A DNA stretch of 64,000 bases from positions 35,024,183 through 35,088,182 of the forward strand of contig CM059560.1 of the NCBI GenBank assembly GCA_030386875.1, written 5' to 3'. Below are positions 56,112 to 64,000 of this stretch, piece after piece (the stretch's first letter is position 1; each line of letters starts with the position of its first letter). Source of the DNA: Morinoia aosen. Its lineage: Eukaryota > Arthropoda > Malacostraca > Amphipoda > Talitridae. Under the pieces are notes generated by a model, which saw only the letters and a program-made list of their open reading frames with translations, had not been told where the DNA came from and did no database searches. The translations under genes were made by a program, and so were the position numbers.

Positions 56112-57643
56112 CTAATAGATTTTGAATAAGAATGCGATATATTTATTAAGAACTACATATGTATAATTTAATGCAGTTGGAATGTCACCCATGTTCAGAT
56201 CTTGCATTATCAAAACTGCTGGATAGTGTTTTTGCACATGGTTACACGTTTTCATACACAAAGTGCGAGTGATTTTCCCCATAGATTGATCTATTATTCC
56301 TTCAAAATGTTGCAGCCGATGTTCAATCTGGGTCATGCCTGGAGGAGAAGGTCTCAAAATATCTTCACGCGTTGTGTTGAGCAGTTTCTTTGCCTCTGAC
56401 TTAAACAACGCTCCAACACTTCTCGATAGGATTAAGAGGAGCACTGTAAGGAGCAAGTCTTAGAAGTGCGGCTCCCTGAAATTCCTGCTCTTGCACAACC
56501 ATTTCTAAATTAACATGGATTGGAGCGTTGTCACAAACTACTACTACATTTTCCATTGCCTCTGACACTGTTCGTAGTAATCTTCTGACCCATTCGCAGC
56601 AGTCTTCTTTCTTATAACTTCTTCTTCTTCTTTCCCAGTACGTTAAGCCTGTCTGTGAGATCCCTGCTATGATGTGGACGTTCTTGCCTTTCGAAGTTGG
56701 AGATTTTACACTGCAACGAGCTCCCTTCTTGGATCTTCCACAACTTCTTCTTAAGAACAGATTGCAATTTGTTTCATCGATGTACACTAACGTTTTGCCA
56801 TTCCCAATAAAATCCATCGCTTTTGACACGTAATCTGACAGTTTTCTTTTGTTACTTTCGGAATTCATCTCTGATGGCTCCGATCTTGCTTTTTTCACAG
56901 AATAAAATTGACAGTCAAGATGCCTATGCACTGTGTTTGTAGCTATTGATACTCCTGTTTCTTGCAATAATTTAGTTTTGATTGTTACTAAAATAATAAG
57001 AGGATCTTCTTCAAGATAACTAATCATTTTCTGCACATGTATGGGTGCAACCTTCGTATTTCTTGCACCTCCGTGTTTGTTAACTTCCTTATCAATTTTT
57101 CGAATCCAACCATATGCAGTTGTTATAATTTAGGAGTGTTATAATTTAGGAGTGTGCTCGTCGTGCCGTGAGACTAGCGAACTTGCCTCCGTCCAGGCAG
57201 ACCCTGGTTCGAGTCCCGGCGCTGGTGGCGATTTTCTCTGTTGGGTATAGGAGAAAAATTCCAAGTACAATACCCCACTCTACCCAGGTGTCTGAAATGG
57301 GTACCGGGCTTGACCGGGGGAAAGCGTAATGGCGTCCTGACGTTAGTTATAAGGCATTTGAAAATCCAATGTACAAGGTGATATGCATCAGGCTTGATTG
57401 GAAATAAAGCATCCGTAAAGCATCCGTAGATGCCTTCATTATTATTGGTACGCCATGATTGTTGGCCACTTTCCTCCAGTCTCCGTCGATATCTTCCACT
57501 GCAGACAAAACCATTTGTTTTTCGTATGTGTTTCTTTTATATCTTCCACGCTTTGTTCCTCTCTTCACTCCTCGTGTTGTATGTTGATCTTCAGATTCCG
57601 AATCACTGAGAAGGTAGCTTACTTCGAGTTTTTCCATTGTCAT
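56112..57643 (-). pseudogene. DDE transposase (IS630/Tc1/mariner superfamily, DD35E by count)
   Basis: Start ATG at 57643 (MTMEKLEVSYLL). An N-terminal helix-turn-helix segment, YEKQMVLSAVEDIDGDWRKV, is cut by the SINE at 57155-57446 and resumes near 57120 with TAYGWIRKIDKEV. The middle has the first catalytic motif TLVYIDETNCNLFLRR, then GRSKKGARCSVKSP and IIAGISQTGLTYWE. The second is VVVVCDNAPIH and the third YSAPLNPIEKCWSV. I count 35 residues between the second Asp and the Glu. A 1-nt frameshift near 56410 separates WSV from FKSEAKKLLNTTREDIL and the C-terminal PGMTQIEHRLQHFEGIIDQS. Without the SINE the protein would be about 390-400 residues, usual for the superfamily. Excision and insertion at TA is the family's activity. 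Confidence 0.88.
57155..57446 (+). mobile_element. tRNA-derived SINE, subfamily 1, inside the transposase
   Basis: Head GTGCTCGTCGTGCCGTGAGA, B box GGTTCGAGTCCC, body TTTTCTCTGTTGGGTATAGG and GGGTACCGGGCTTGACCGGG, end GGAAATAAAGCATCC with a duplicated GTAAAGCATCC and an ATT tail. It is followed directly by the transposase frame. The 5' side has a tandem 16-bp duplication TTATAATTTAGGAGTG (57123-57154) not found in other SINE copies. Confidence 0.9.
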
Positions 57644-57849
57644 GATGGGTGTAAGAATGAAAATAATTCAGCAAAGAAAATTCCAGCTCTTATATACACT
57701 ACATACAGTAGTTTGAATCATATTTACAATCTGAATCACCAGACAATTTTTAATGATTTATGATTATGTATATGCAAAAAATCTGCAAATATATGTAGGA
57801 ACATAGAGTAATATGTAGTTCTATTAAAGTAATCCATATTAAATTTTAA

Positions 57850-57960
57850 ATTGTATGTCAGATATTTTAACTTGAATGTCAGATATTTTAACTTTAAAGT
57901 CAGATATTTTAACTTGAAAGTAAGACATTTTAACTTGAATGTCAGATATTTTAACTTGAA
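57850..57960. repeat. 21-bp subterminal repeats, right end, about 5 units, inverse orientation
   Basis: GTCAGATATTTTAACTTGAA units, the inverse complement of the left set. One unit is altered (GTAAGACATTTTAACTTG). Confidence 0.92.
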
Positions 57961-57974
57961 TCGAAAAAAGTGTA

Positions 57975-58152
57975 GTAAAACAACTCCATATCATCCAACA
58001 GGGAATAGCTAAATTGAAAGATATAACGGCATCATTTGGAAATGAATTCAATTGGCCATGAAGACTCATGGCGTAGATCAACAAGAATGGGAATCAGTCC
58101 TACCGCAAGCTCTCTATTCGATACGCTCTTTATTATCTACGTCTTCCAATAC
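57975..58152 (+). pseudogene. Gypsy integrase, middle part between two insertions
   Basis: Resumes directly after the second TA copy with KTTPYHPTGN. Then come a TAA where relatives have Gln, IERYNGIIWK, a stop, and IQLAMKTHGVDQQEW, LPQALYSIRSLL. This is the end of the catalytic core of the Gypsy integrase. It is cut at CAATAC (58147-58152), the target duplication of the LINE-bearing insert. Confidence 0.87.
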
Positions 58153-58335
58153 AACAAAAAACAAACAAACAAAACCGTTTATTTCCAAGCTGCCGCATGA
58201 GATACATGCCAACATATTGGCTTTTAAAAGTTTCTTAATATAAGACATCCTAAAACAAAAGTTCCACACGAGGAGTATTAATTGACAAACCATCCGGGGT
58301 GTACAAATAGAAAAGAAAAGAAGAAAAAAAAGAAA
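58153..58335 (-). repeat. Terminal piece of the insert, first copy of a tandem pair
   Basis: GTTTATTTCCAA, GAGATACATGCC and AACATATTGGCTTTTAAAAG occur here and again at 58336-58389 and 58678-58721 (the second copy being split by a SINE). An A/G-rich junction, AAAGAAAAGAAGAAAAAAAAG, lies between them. On the minus strand it reads as a 3' end with GAAATAAAC. Confidence 0.7.
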
Positions 58336-58389
58336 AATGTTTATTTCCAAATTGTCACATGAGATACATGCCCACATATTGGCTTTTAA

Positions 58390-58677
58390 GCTCTCCGCTC
58401 TCCGTGGCACAGCGGTTAAGGGATCGGACTTGTATGCTGGAAGTCGCGGGTTCGTTCCCAGCGCTGGCGCGGAGATTTTCCCCGTTGGGTATAAGGGAAA
58501 GCTCAAGCACAATACCCCACTCGACCCAGGTGTCGGAAATGGGTACCGGCTTTACGGGGGAACCGTCATGTTGTCCTATACATAGGGTTAGTTATAAGAC
58601 ATTTGAAAAACCAATGCTAAGATCATATGTATCAGGCTTGATTGGAAATAAAGCATCCCAAAGATGCCGATGTTAAC
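58390..58677 (+). mobile_element. tRNA-derived SINE, subfamily 2, 7-bp TSD CTTTTAA
   Basis: Head CTCTCCGTGGCACAGCGGTT with A box TGGCACAGCGG and B box GGTTCGTTCCC. Body ATACCCCACTCGACCCAGGT and GGGTACCGGCTTTACGGGGG, end GATTGGAAATAAAGCATCCC. CTTTTAA at 58383-58389 and 58678-58684. The unoccupied site is seen in the tandem copy at 58220-58232. 288 bp. The best-preserved copy in the window. Confidence 0.95.
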
Positions 58678-58721
58678 CTTTTAAAAGTTTCTTAAATATA
58701 GGGCATCCTAAAACAAATGTT

Positions 58722-59150
58722 CCATACGAGGAGTACTAATTGACAAACCATCCGAGGTGTACAAGTAGATGAGCCATACGAGGCATAATAATAGACAAAC
58801 TATACGAGGTGTACTAATAGACAAACTGTCAGAGGTGTACAAGTAGATAGACCATACGAGGCATATTAATTGACAAAATATACGAGGCGTACTAATAGAC
58901 AAACCATTCGTGGTGTTCTAGTAGTCTAACAAAAGTTCTATACTAGGAGTACTAATTGACAAACCATCCGAGATGTACAAATAGATAAGCCATACGAGGC
59001 ATAATAATAATAGGCAAACTATACGATGTGTACTAATAGACAAGCTATCAGAGGTGTACAAAATAGATAGACCATACGAGGCATATTAATAGACAAAATA
59101 TACAAGGCGTACTAATAGACAAACCACACGTGGCTTGCCAATAGTCTATC
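58722..59150. repeat. 26-bp minisatellite with ~215-bp, 8-unit higher-order structure
   Basis: The basic unit ATACGAGGTGTACTAATAGA+CAAACT is 26 bp. Subtypes follow a fixed order (GAGGAGTACTAATTG, GAGGTGTACAAGTAG, GAGGCATAATAATAG and so on), ending in a longer unit with TAGTCTAACAAAAGTTC. The eight-unit block is present twice here, and at least once more at 62590-62812. Confidence 0.88.
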
Positions 59151-60544
59151 TCTGTCAAGGGTAGTTGAATGAGAAATGAAAAATATGCCCTAAAAATATG
59201 CAAAGCCCTATCACCACCAAAAACATATTTCATATCTTCTCGATATTCACCACATCATGCGGACATGGGTACATGGGATAAAATAGAGATACAGTGTAAG
59301 CCGGTTACCAACTCATGATTGACAAATATCTACAAAATATTGGTAGAAATGAGTAAACAAACATATATTCAATATCAAAATTCATAGCTTGTACAACATA
59401 CGGACAGAAAGATAATTTCACTACGATTCATATGCTCAAATTGCACTTTATTTCATTAATTATGTATGACATTAATCCGATTCACAGAAACGCCCTCTGG
59501 GTAAGTGCTAGACCTATTTTTGAATCATTTAGCTATTGCAATAAAATTTATTAACCGAATGGTTTTTGCGTAAAGAAATGAAATAGAAACATGTATATCT
59601 ATTTATGTAGATACATATATACACCTACACACGTACACACACATATTAATATATATACTTATTGAAAATAAAATATTAGAAAAAAAATACATATATAAGA
59701 TAAAAGAAAGAAGCAACCTACCATCTACTACACAGAAAATGACAGCTGAGCTCACTGTAATCCTAAGAAATTTTTCGCAAAAAATAACTAAAAGGAAGAG
59801 AAGACTTCGAAAAACATAAAAATGAGCTGTTTTTTAATTTCTTCACAGAAATTTTTAAGAAAAATCAGGTTATAGTCAAGAAGCAACACAACTCTTCAGC
59901 ATTATACGGACATGTGTACGTGGGATAAAATGGAGTAACATTGTGGCCGGATATCACATCTGAGTGGAGAATATTCACAAAATTGGCACACATAGGAAGA
60001 TTAGGCCTTGATCCAAAATAATAATTTTGATTACAGAAATTTAGAGTTTTTTTCCGATTTGAAAGTTCAGTGCTAGTGTGCGCTGAACGCATGGAAAAAA
60101 ATAAAAATAAAAAGACTAAATGCAATGCTTAAATTACCCCTTTCCCCCCAGCTCAGCCGAAAATCGATTGAAAACATCTTCGAAAATGATTTTGAAATAG
60201 CGAGACAACGTTAGCCAAAAATTTAATTCATTATAAACTTTGCACAACCCTCACATCTATAAACCTGTTTATTGGTGTACACACAAAATGTATTTCATGG
60301 TATATTTGTCATACGGACGTTAAATATTAATACAGAAGAGAGAAAGAAATGACAAAATAAAGAGGAGGAAATACTCCTAATTATGGAAAGAACGTTCGTT
60401 CTGCTGCACTGAACTGACGGCTGTGGTGCTCATTGTTGTCGACAGAAATAAGTAAGATGAATATACGAATCGCTTAGCAAACGTAAAATGAAATAGTTTC
60501 TAAATTTCTAACAGAAATTTCAGGAAAAATTAAAATTTCTGATA
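59151..60544 (-). other. Module A, UTR-like sequence of the LINE-bearing insert
   Basis: AT-rich and non-coding. Landmarks shared with module B: GTCAAGGGTAGTTGAATGAG, CACAGAAACGCCCT (59483) and a CACACACATATTAATATATA tract (59637). A segment ACGGACATG(T/G)GTAC(G/A)TGGGATAAAAT occurs twice (59259, 59907), so module A itself holds an internal duplication. Confidence 0.6.
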
Positions 60545-62512
60545 GATGGGAAGTTCACACCGAGATGCTGCAGGCCCTATGACAGAGATGCAAAATGACG
60601 TGACACAATTTACTCTAAATTCTTTTCCAGTTTTAGAGTTTTTGATATGCTGGGGAAGCTTGTTCCACAAAAAAAGCTCCAGAAACTGAGAGAGCTTTTT
60701 GTCCCACGTTAGATGAACGGTAACTGACTAAAACATCGTTCCTCCGGTTTGGTCTTTCGTTTGGGATATTAGATGGAAAAAATTTTACCACCTCTGCATT
60801 ACTTTGGGGGAGGTACAGAGAGGAGAATACTCGTCGAGCTTTCTGGATCATGAATCTGTTCGGTATTGGGATCCAGTCGAGTTTTCTTAAAAGAGGGGTG
60901 ACATGATCGTATTTATTGAAATTTCCTTTGCATACCACTTTGGCGGCGAAGTTTACACATTTTTGCAACTCTTCCTGACGACATTTAGGTTAGTCTCCCC
61001 ACACAAGACTGCAGTAATCCAGACGCGATAAAACTAAAGACTGAATCACTAATATTCTAGATTTTTCGTCAATTGTGTTCTTTATACGATGAAAGAACAT
61101 TAAGGTTCCGTTAATTTTGTTGCACATTGTTTCGACGTGTGAATTGAAAGTCATATTTTTGTCAAACCAAACACCCAGATTTTTAACCTTATCGACTGGT
61201 TTAATTGTATCGTCTCCAAATGTTAGCTTGAATGGTGGTAAATTTTCAGTCGCATTCTGTGATCCAAAAATAATGCATTGCGTTTTACTTGCGTTAGGTT
61301 TGAGGCCATTATGGTCATACCACAGTTTCAGATTTCTCAGAAGGTTTTCAGCGTTGGCTTGTGTTTCTGTTAAATCCGCTGTTGAGCTTGTCATGGCAAT
61401 TTGTACGTCATCAGCATACATTGAGATTTTTGTGTTTGCCGGCATGGTGGGGAAATCGTTGATGAAAATTGAAAATAGGAGTGGGCCGATGATTGAACCT
61501 TGAGGAACGCCAAAGTTATTTGGTATGAATGATGACATTTTGTTATTCAAGCACACTGCATGAGAGCGGTTTCGTAGGTAGCTTTCAAACCACTGAGTGT
61601 CTATTCTGAAGTTTGAAATTTTTTGTAGAAGTTTCTTATGCTTAACACTGTCGAAAGCTTTGGAGAGATCAAGCAATAGTAAGAGAGTTAATTTTTTTGG
61701 TCAATATCATTGTAAATTCTTTCTGTTATGTTTAACAGGGCGTCCTGAGTACTGGTATTCCTCCTGTAAGCATATTGATTGCGATGCGGTAGATGTGACT
61801 CGTCTATGTAAGACGAGAGCTGGTTTGTTATTACTTTTTCTAATATTTTGGACATAACAGGCAGGAGACTGATTGGTCTGTAGTTTGACGCTATGTCGAT
61901 ATCACCAGATTTATGTAATGGCTTAATTATGGATAGTTTCCATTGATCGGGAAACTTGTTTGTGACTATAGATGTATTTATTATCAAGCGAATAAAGGGT
62001 GCTGTGACAGGGAAGCTGTCTTTTATATGTTGGAGGCTTATGCCATCATGTCCAGTCCCTTTAGTATTCTTTAGTGAGTATAAGATTTTTCGTATCTCTA
62101 TGACGCTAACTGGCTTTGGTCTCCACTTGTTGCTACTATTTGGGGATGAAACATCGCTCAGATTTGCCTCTGTAGATGTGTCTGAAACTGTCCTGGATAC
62201 TTCATTGAAAACATCTTCGCCAACTTTTGAGAAGAAAGTGTTAAAGTCATTCGCCATTTCTGAGGGGTTGTCAAAAGTGCTTTTGCAGTCTGAATTTTTA
62301 TACTGAGCAGCTTCTCTAATGATTTCTCAAGTTCTTTTAGGGTTTTGTTTTGCCGCCAAGAGTTCTTTGTGGAAGTAGTCCCGTTTTGCTTCCGTAACTT
62401 TTCTTCGTAGGATCTTCTCATGATCTTTATATAATTTTCGACGCGTACTGTCTGATTTATTCAGTTTGTACTCACGCTGCAAATTTCTTTTAGCTCTGCT
62501 CAAATTCAAAAA
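60545..62512 (-). pseudogene. Non-LTR retrotransposon (CR1/L2/jockey-type) reverse transcriptase, 5'-truncated
   Basis: In the intact family this enzyme makes DNA from element RNA at a nicked target site. Minus-strand order: basic linker SRAKRNLQREYKLNKSDSTR (62.5 kb); KTWxII region with TGA in place of Trp (about 62328); MANDFNTFFSKVGEDV; KNTKGTGHDGISLQHIKDSF; NYRPISLLPVMSKILEKVI; a frameshift at an A7 run (61689-61695); LDLSKAFDSVKHKKLL (first catalytic Asp); GVPQGSIIGPLLFSIFINDF; ISMYADDVQIAM (YADD intact); a TAA near 60988; the C-terminal LQKCVNFAAKVVCKGNFNKY and LLRKLDWIPI; and a frameshift at another 7-base run near 60668. The upstream apurinic endonuclease is absent: minisatellite begins at about 62512. 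Otherwise well preserved. Confidence 0.9.
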
Positions 62513-62812
62513 AGCCATACGAGGCATAATAATAGACAAACTATACGAGGTGTGCTTATAGATAAACCATACGTGGTGTGCTAATAGTCTAATAAAGTTC
62601 CATACGAGGAGAATTAATTGACAAACCATCCGAAGTGCACAAATAGATAAGCCATACGAGGCATAATAATAGGCAAACTATACGAGATGTACTATTAGAC
62701 AATACTATCAGAGGTGTACAGATAGATAGACCATACGAGGCATATTAATAGAAAAAATATACGAGGCATACTAATAGACAAACCATACGGGGCGTGCTAA
62801 TAGTCTAACTCT
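62512..62812. repeat. 26-bp minisatellite, second array
   Basis: Same unit and subtype order as 58722-59150, about 1.4 higher-order blocks. It borders the LINE coding remnant on one side and module B (GTCAAGGGTAGTTGAATGAG) on the other. Confidence 0.88.
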
Positions 62813-62846
62813 GTCAAGGGTAGTTGAATGAGAAATGATGAATATT

Positions 62847-62876
62847 ATCTCTTGGATATTTTATATTCCAAGAGAT
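62847..62876. other. Perfect 10-bp hairpin
   Basis: ATCTCTTGGA (62847-62856) and TCCAAGAGAT (62867-62876) are exact inverse complements around a 10-bp AT-rich loop. Function unknown. Confidence 0.8.
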
Positions 62877-62879
62877 TCC

Positions 62880-63018
62880 GGTACAGCGCTTCTTGCCTTT
62901 TTCCTAATTCGATAATTTCAACTAAGAACTTGGGAGTTTCGAAGAATTCTTTAGTAGTTTTCGAAATATTTATAAGATTATCGAAGTAGGAAAAATGCAA
63001 AAAACGCTACACCGTACT
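62880..63018. mobile_element. 139-bp foldback MITE in module B
   Basis: GGTACAGCGCTTCTTGCCTT and the inverse of GCAAAAAACGCTACACCGTAC pair imperfectly. Complementarity continues through TTTTCCTA(A/C)TTCGATAAT. Module A lacks it, which fits an insertion. No clear target duplication. Confidence 0.65.
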
Positions 63019-63609
63019 AGATTGAAACACCACCGTAAATGACAATCAAGTGTTGAGAAAAAGATAGTCTCGAAATTATTTGTAAAGAACATCGCGCAAC
63101 ACAGCACGCACATCTAGAAATGCGTAAACAAATTTACACTCAAAAATGAAATGCATGGCTTGTTCGGCATACAAATATAGAGGTAATGTTTGCACGAGCG
63201 CTTTATTTCATTTGTCTGTTTATACTTTTAATTTCTTCTGTTCACAGAAATGCCCTTCGGGGTCGTGATAGATCGATTTATAAATCATTAAGCAAGCGCA
63301 ATCAATTTGTTTATTTCTGAAATTTGGGGCAGTGTTAACTGATCGCAGAGCTTTAGGTAAAATGTAATGTGTCTTGAGGTTTTGCTTTTTATGCAAGAAG
63401 TAGAAATAGAAACCTATATATGTACATGTGCGCATATATGTTTGCGAAACGTGTGCATGTTTACACTGATACATAGACATTTATGTTTGCGTGCGCACAC
63501 ATACATACTCACGCACACACTAACACACATATTCATATATATACGTATTGAAAATGAATATAAGAAAAATGCTAATTGACATGAAAAAAAATCTTGCTCT
63601 TTTAATATT
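63019..63609 (-). other. Module B, UTR-like sequence
   Basis: Non-coding, parallel to part of module A: CACAGAAATGCCCT (63243), AAATAGAAAC, and a CA/TA-rich tract ending near 63560. Right border of the 5.46-kb insert. Confidence 0.6.
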
Positions 63610-64000
63610 CAATACTTCGCCACATGAACGATTTTTCAATTTCCCAAGACGATCTTGTCAAAATACATCACTCCCATCCTGACTTATGACCCCAGGTCCT
63701 GTACTACTGCGCCGTTTCAGTCGGACTCACAAAGAAGAGCCATTGGTGGACGAAGTGGAACTTGTGTAGGCGAATCCCGCGTATGCCCACATCAAGTATC
63801 CGAACGGTCGTAAAAACGCTGTATCCCCGAAAGACTTAGCGCCCTGTTCTTAATAGCCAAATCGCCAAAGTGAGGCACCTAACTTCTCGCCCGTTGAGGC
63901 ACCCGAAGTGGACAAGGAAACCCCGCAATTGGTTGTTGTTGAAGACCAGCCGAGTATGAAAAATTCTGACCCTACCGAAAGGGGCACCCCGGTTTTGCGA
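63610..64000 (+). pseudogene. Gypsy integrase, C-terminal part, runs off the window
   Basis: After the second CAATAC (63610-63615) the frame reads PHERFFNFPRRS, a TGA where relatives have Trp, then MTPGPVLLRRFSRTHKEEPL, VDEVELV, a stop, and ANPAYAHIKYPNGRKNAVSP with KDLAPC. This is the chromodomain-less C-terminal tail typical of this Gypsy group. Downstream KETPQLVVVEDQP is acidic and Pro-rich. It continues past the window end. Strong evidence that 58153-63609 is one insertion. Confidence 0.87.

Larger units (their letters stand above)
55504..57972 (-). mobile_element. Tc1/mariner-like DNA transposon, TA target duplication, 21-bp subterminal repeats
   Basis: Ends CACCTTTTTCGATT and (inverse right) CACTTTTTTCGATT; TA at 55502-55503 and 57973-57974. 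Inside each end lies a set of 21-bp direct repeats in mirror orientation. It carries a minus-strand transposase (56112-57643) broken by a SINE (57155-57446) and one frameshift. Deleting the element and one TA restores the Gypsy integrase frame. It is 2469 bp with the SINE and about 2.15 kb without it. Confidence 0.93.
58153..63609 (-). mobile_element. 5.46-kb insert in Gypsy integrase: LINE reverse transcriptase between two minisatellite modules
   Basis: Borders are defined by CAATAC at 58147-58152 and 63610-63615 and by resumption of the integrase frame. Read on the minus strand: module B (63609-62813), minisatellite (62812-62512), reverse transcriptase (62512-60545), module A (60544-59151), minisatellite (59150-58722), then a terminal piece given twice (58721-58336, 58335-58153) and a (TTTG)n-like tail (58153-58175). 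Modules A and B share landmarks in the same order, for example GTCAAGGGTAGTTGAATGAG (59156, 62815). Hence direct repeats flank the gene. Confidence 0.75.
52073..64000 (+). mobile_element. Decayed Gypsy/Ty3 retrotransposon, runs off the window, split by two large insertions
   Basis: Plus-strand order is gag (52073-52795), protease (53323-53631), reverse transcriptase/RNase H (53665-54955) and integrase (54915-55503, 57975-58152, 63610-64000). The order is that of Ty3/Gypsy (Metaviridae). Inserts are an unassigned ~530-bp piece (52796-53322), a Tc1/mariner-like element (55504-57972) and a LINE-bearing insert (58153-63609). Many stops are TAA or TAG where relatives have Gln. LTRs were not found in the window. 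Confidence 0.85.

Noticed and set aside
52073-58152. Genetic code with TAA/TAG read as Gln
   Set aside because: The Gypsy copy also has frameshifts, a Trp-to-TGA stop and insertions, so decay explains the stops. Nothing else in the window supports a changed code.
58394-58470. Functional tRNA gene at the SINE head
   Set aside because: A and B boxes are present, but the acceptor stem does not close and the same head continues into the SINE body in several copies.

Overview
This window is eukaryotic, almost certainly animal and most likely arthropod. There are no bacterial-style operons. It holds tRNA-derived SINEs, a LINE, BEL/Pao and Gypsy retroelements, several hAT elements, a Tc1/mariner-like transposon, PIF/Harbinger-like foldbacks and a degenerate AACCT (TTAGG-type) tract. 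The species cannot be told from what I see.

Left part (1-39 kb): mostly non-coding DNA with an unusual density of minisatellites. A 52-bp satellite opens the window. Shorter arrays follow at 5.5, 6.4, 6.5, 7.4, 12.1, 16.5, 16.9 and 18 kb. Between 21.07 and 30.04 kb a run of unrelated arrays (32, about 14, 20/21, 41, 48, 41 and 40/47 bp units) lies nearly back to back. Only one stretch looks like host coding sequence: a first coding exon of about 824 nt on the minus strand at 19.1-19.9 kb, with a Cys-rich, polybasic N-terminus and a GTGAGT donor. I do not recognise the gene.

Right part (39-64 kb): two decayed LTR retrotransposons, each cut up by later insertions. A BEL/Pao element lies on the minus strand from about 50.5 kb (gag) down to 40.3 kb (reverse transcriptase). 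Inside it are a Harbinger-like foldback, two sibling hAT elements 22 bp apart with perfect 8-bp target duplications, a third hAT carrying its own insertion, a foldback with a 9-bp target duplication, and a SINE. A Gypsy element runs on the plus strand from 52.07 kb to the window end. Its integrase is split by a 2.5-kb Tc1/mariner-like element (TA duplication, 21-bp subterminal repeats, transposase broken by a SINE) and again by a 5.46-kb insert made of a LINE reverse transcriptase between two copies of a minisatellite-bearing module. All transposase and polymerase genes seen are broken. The insertion order can be read from the nesting.
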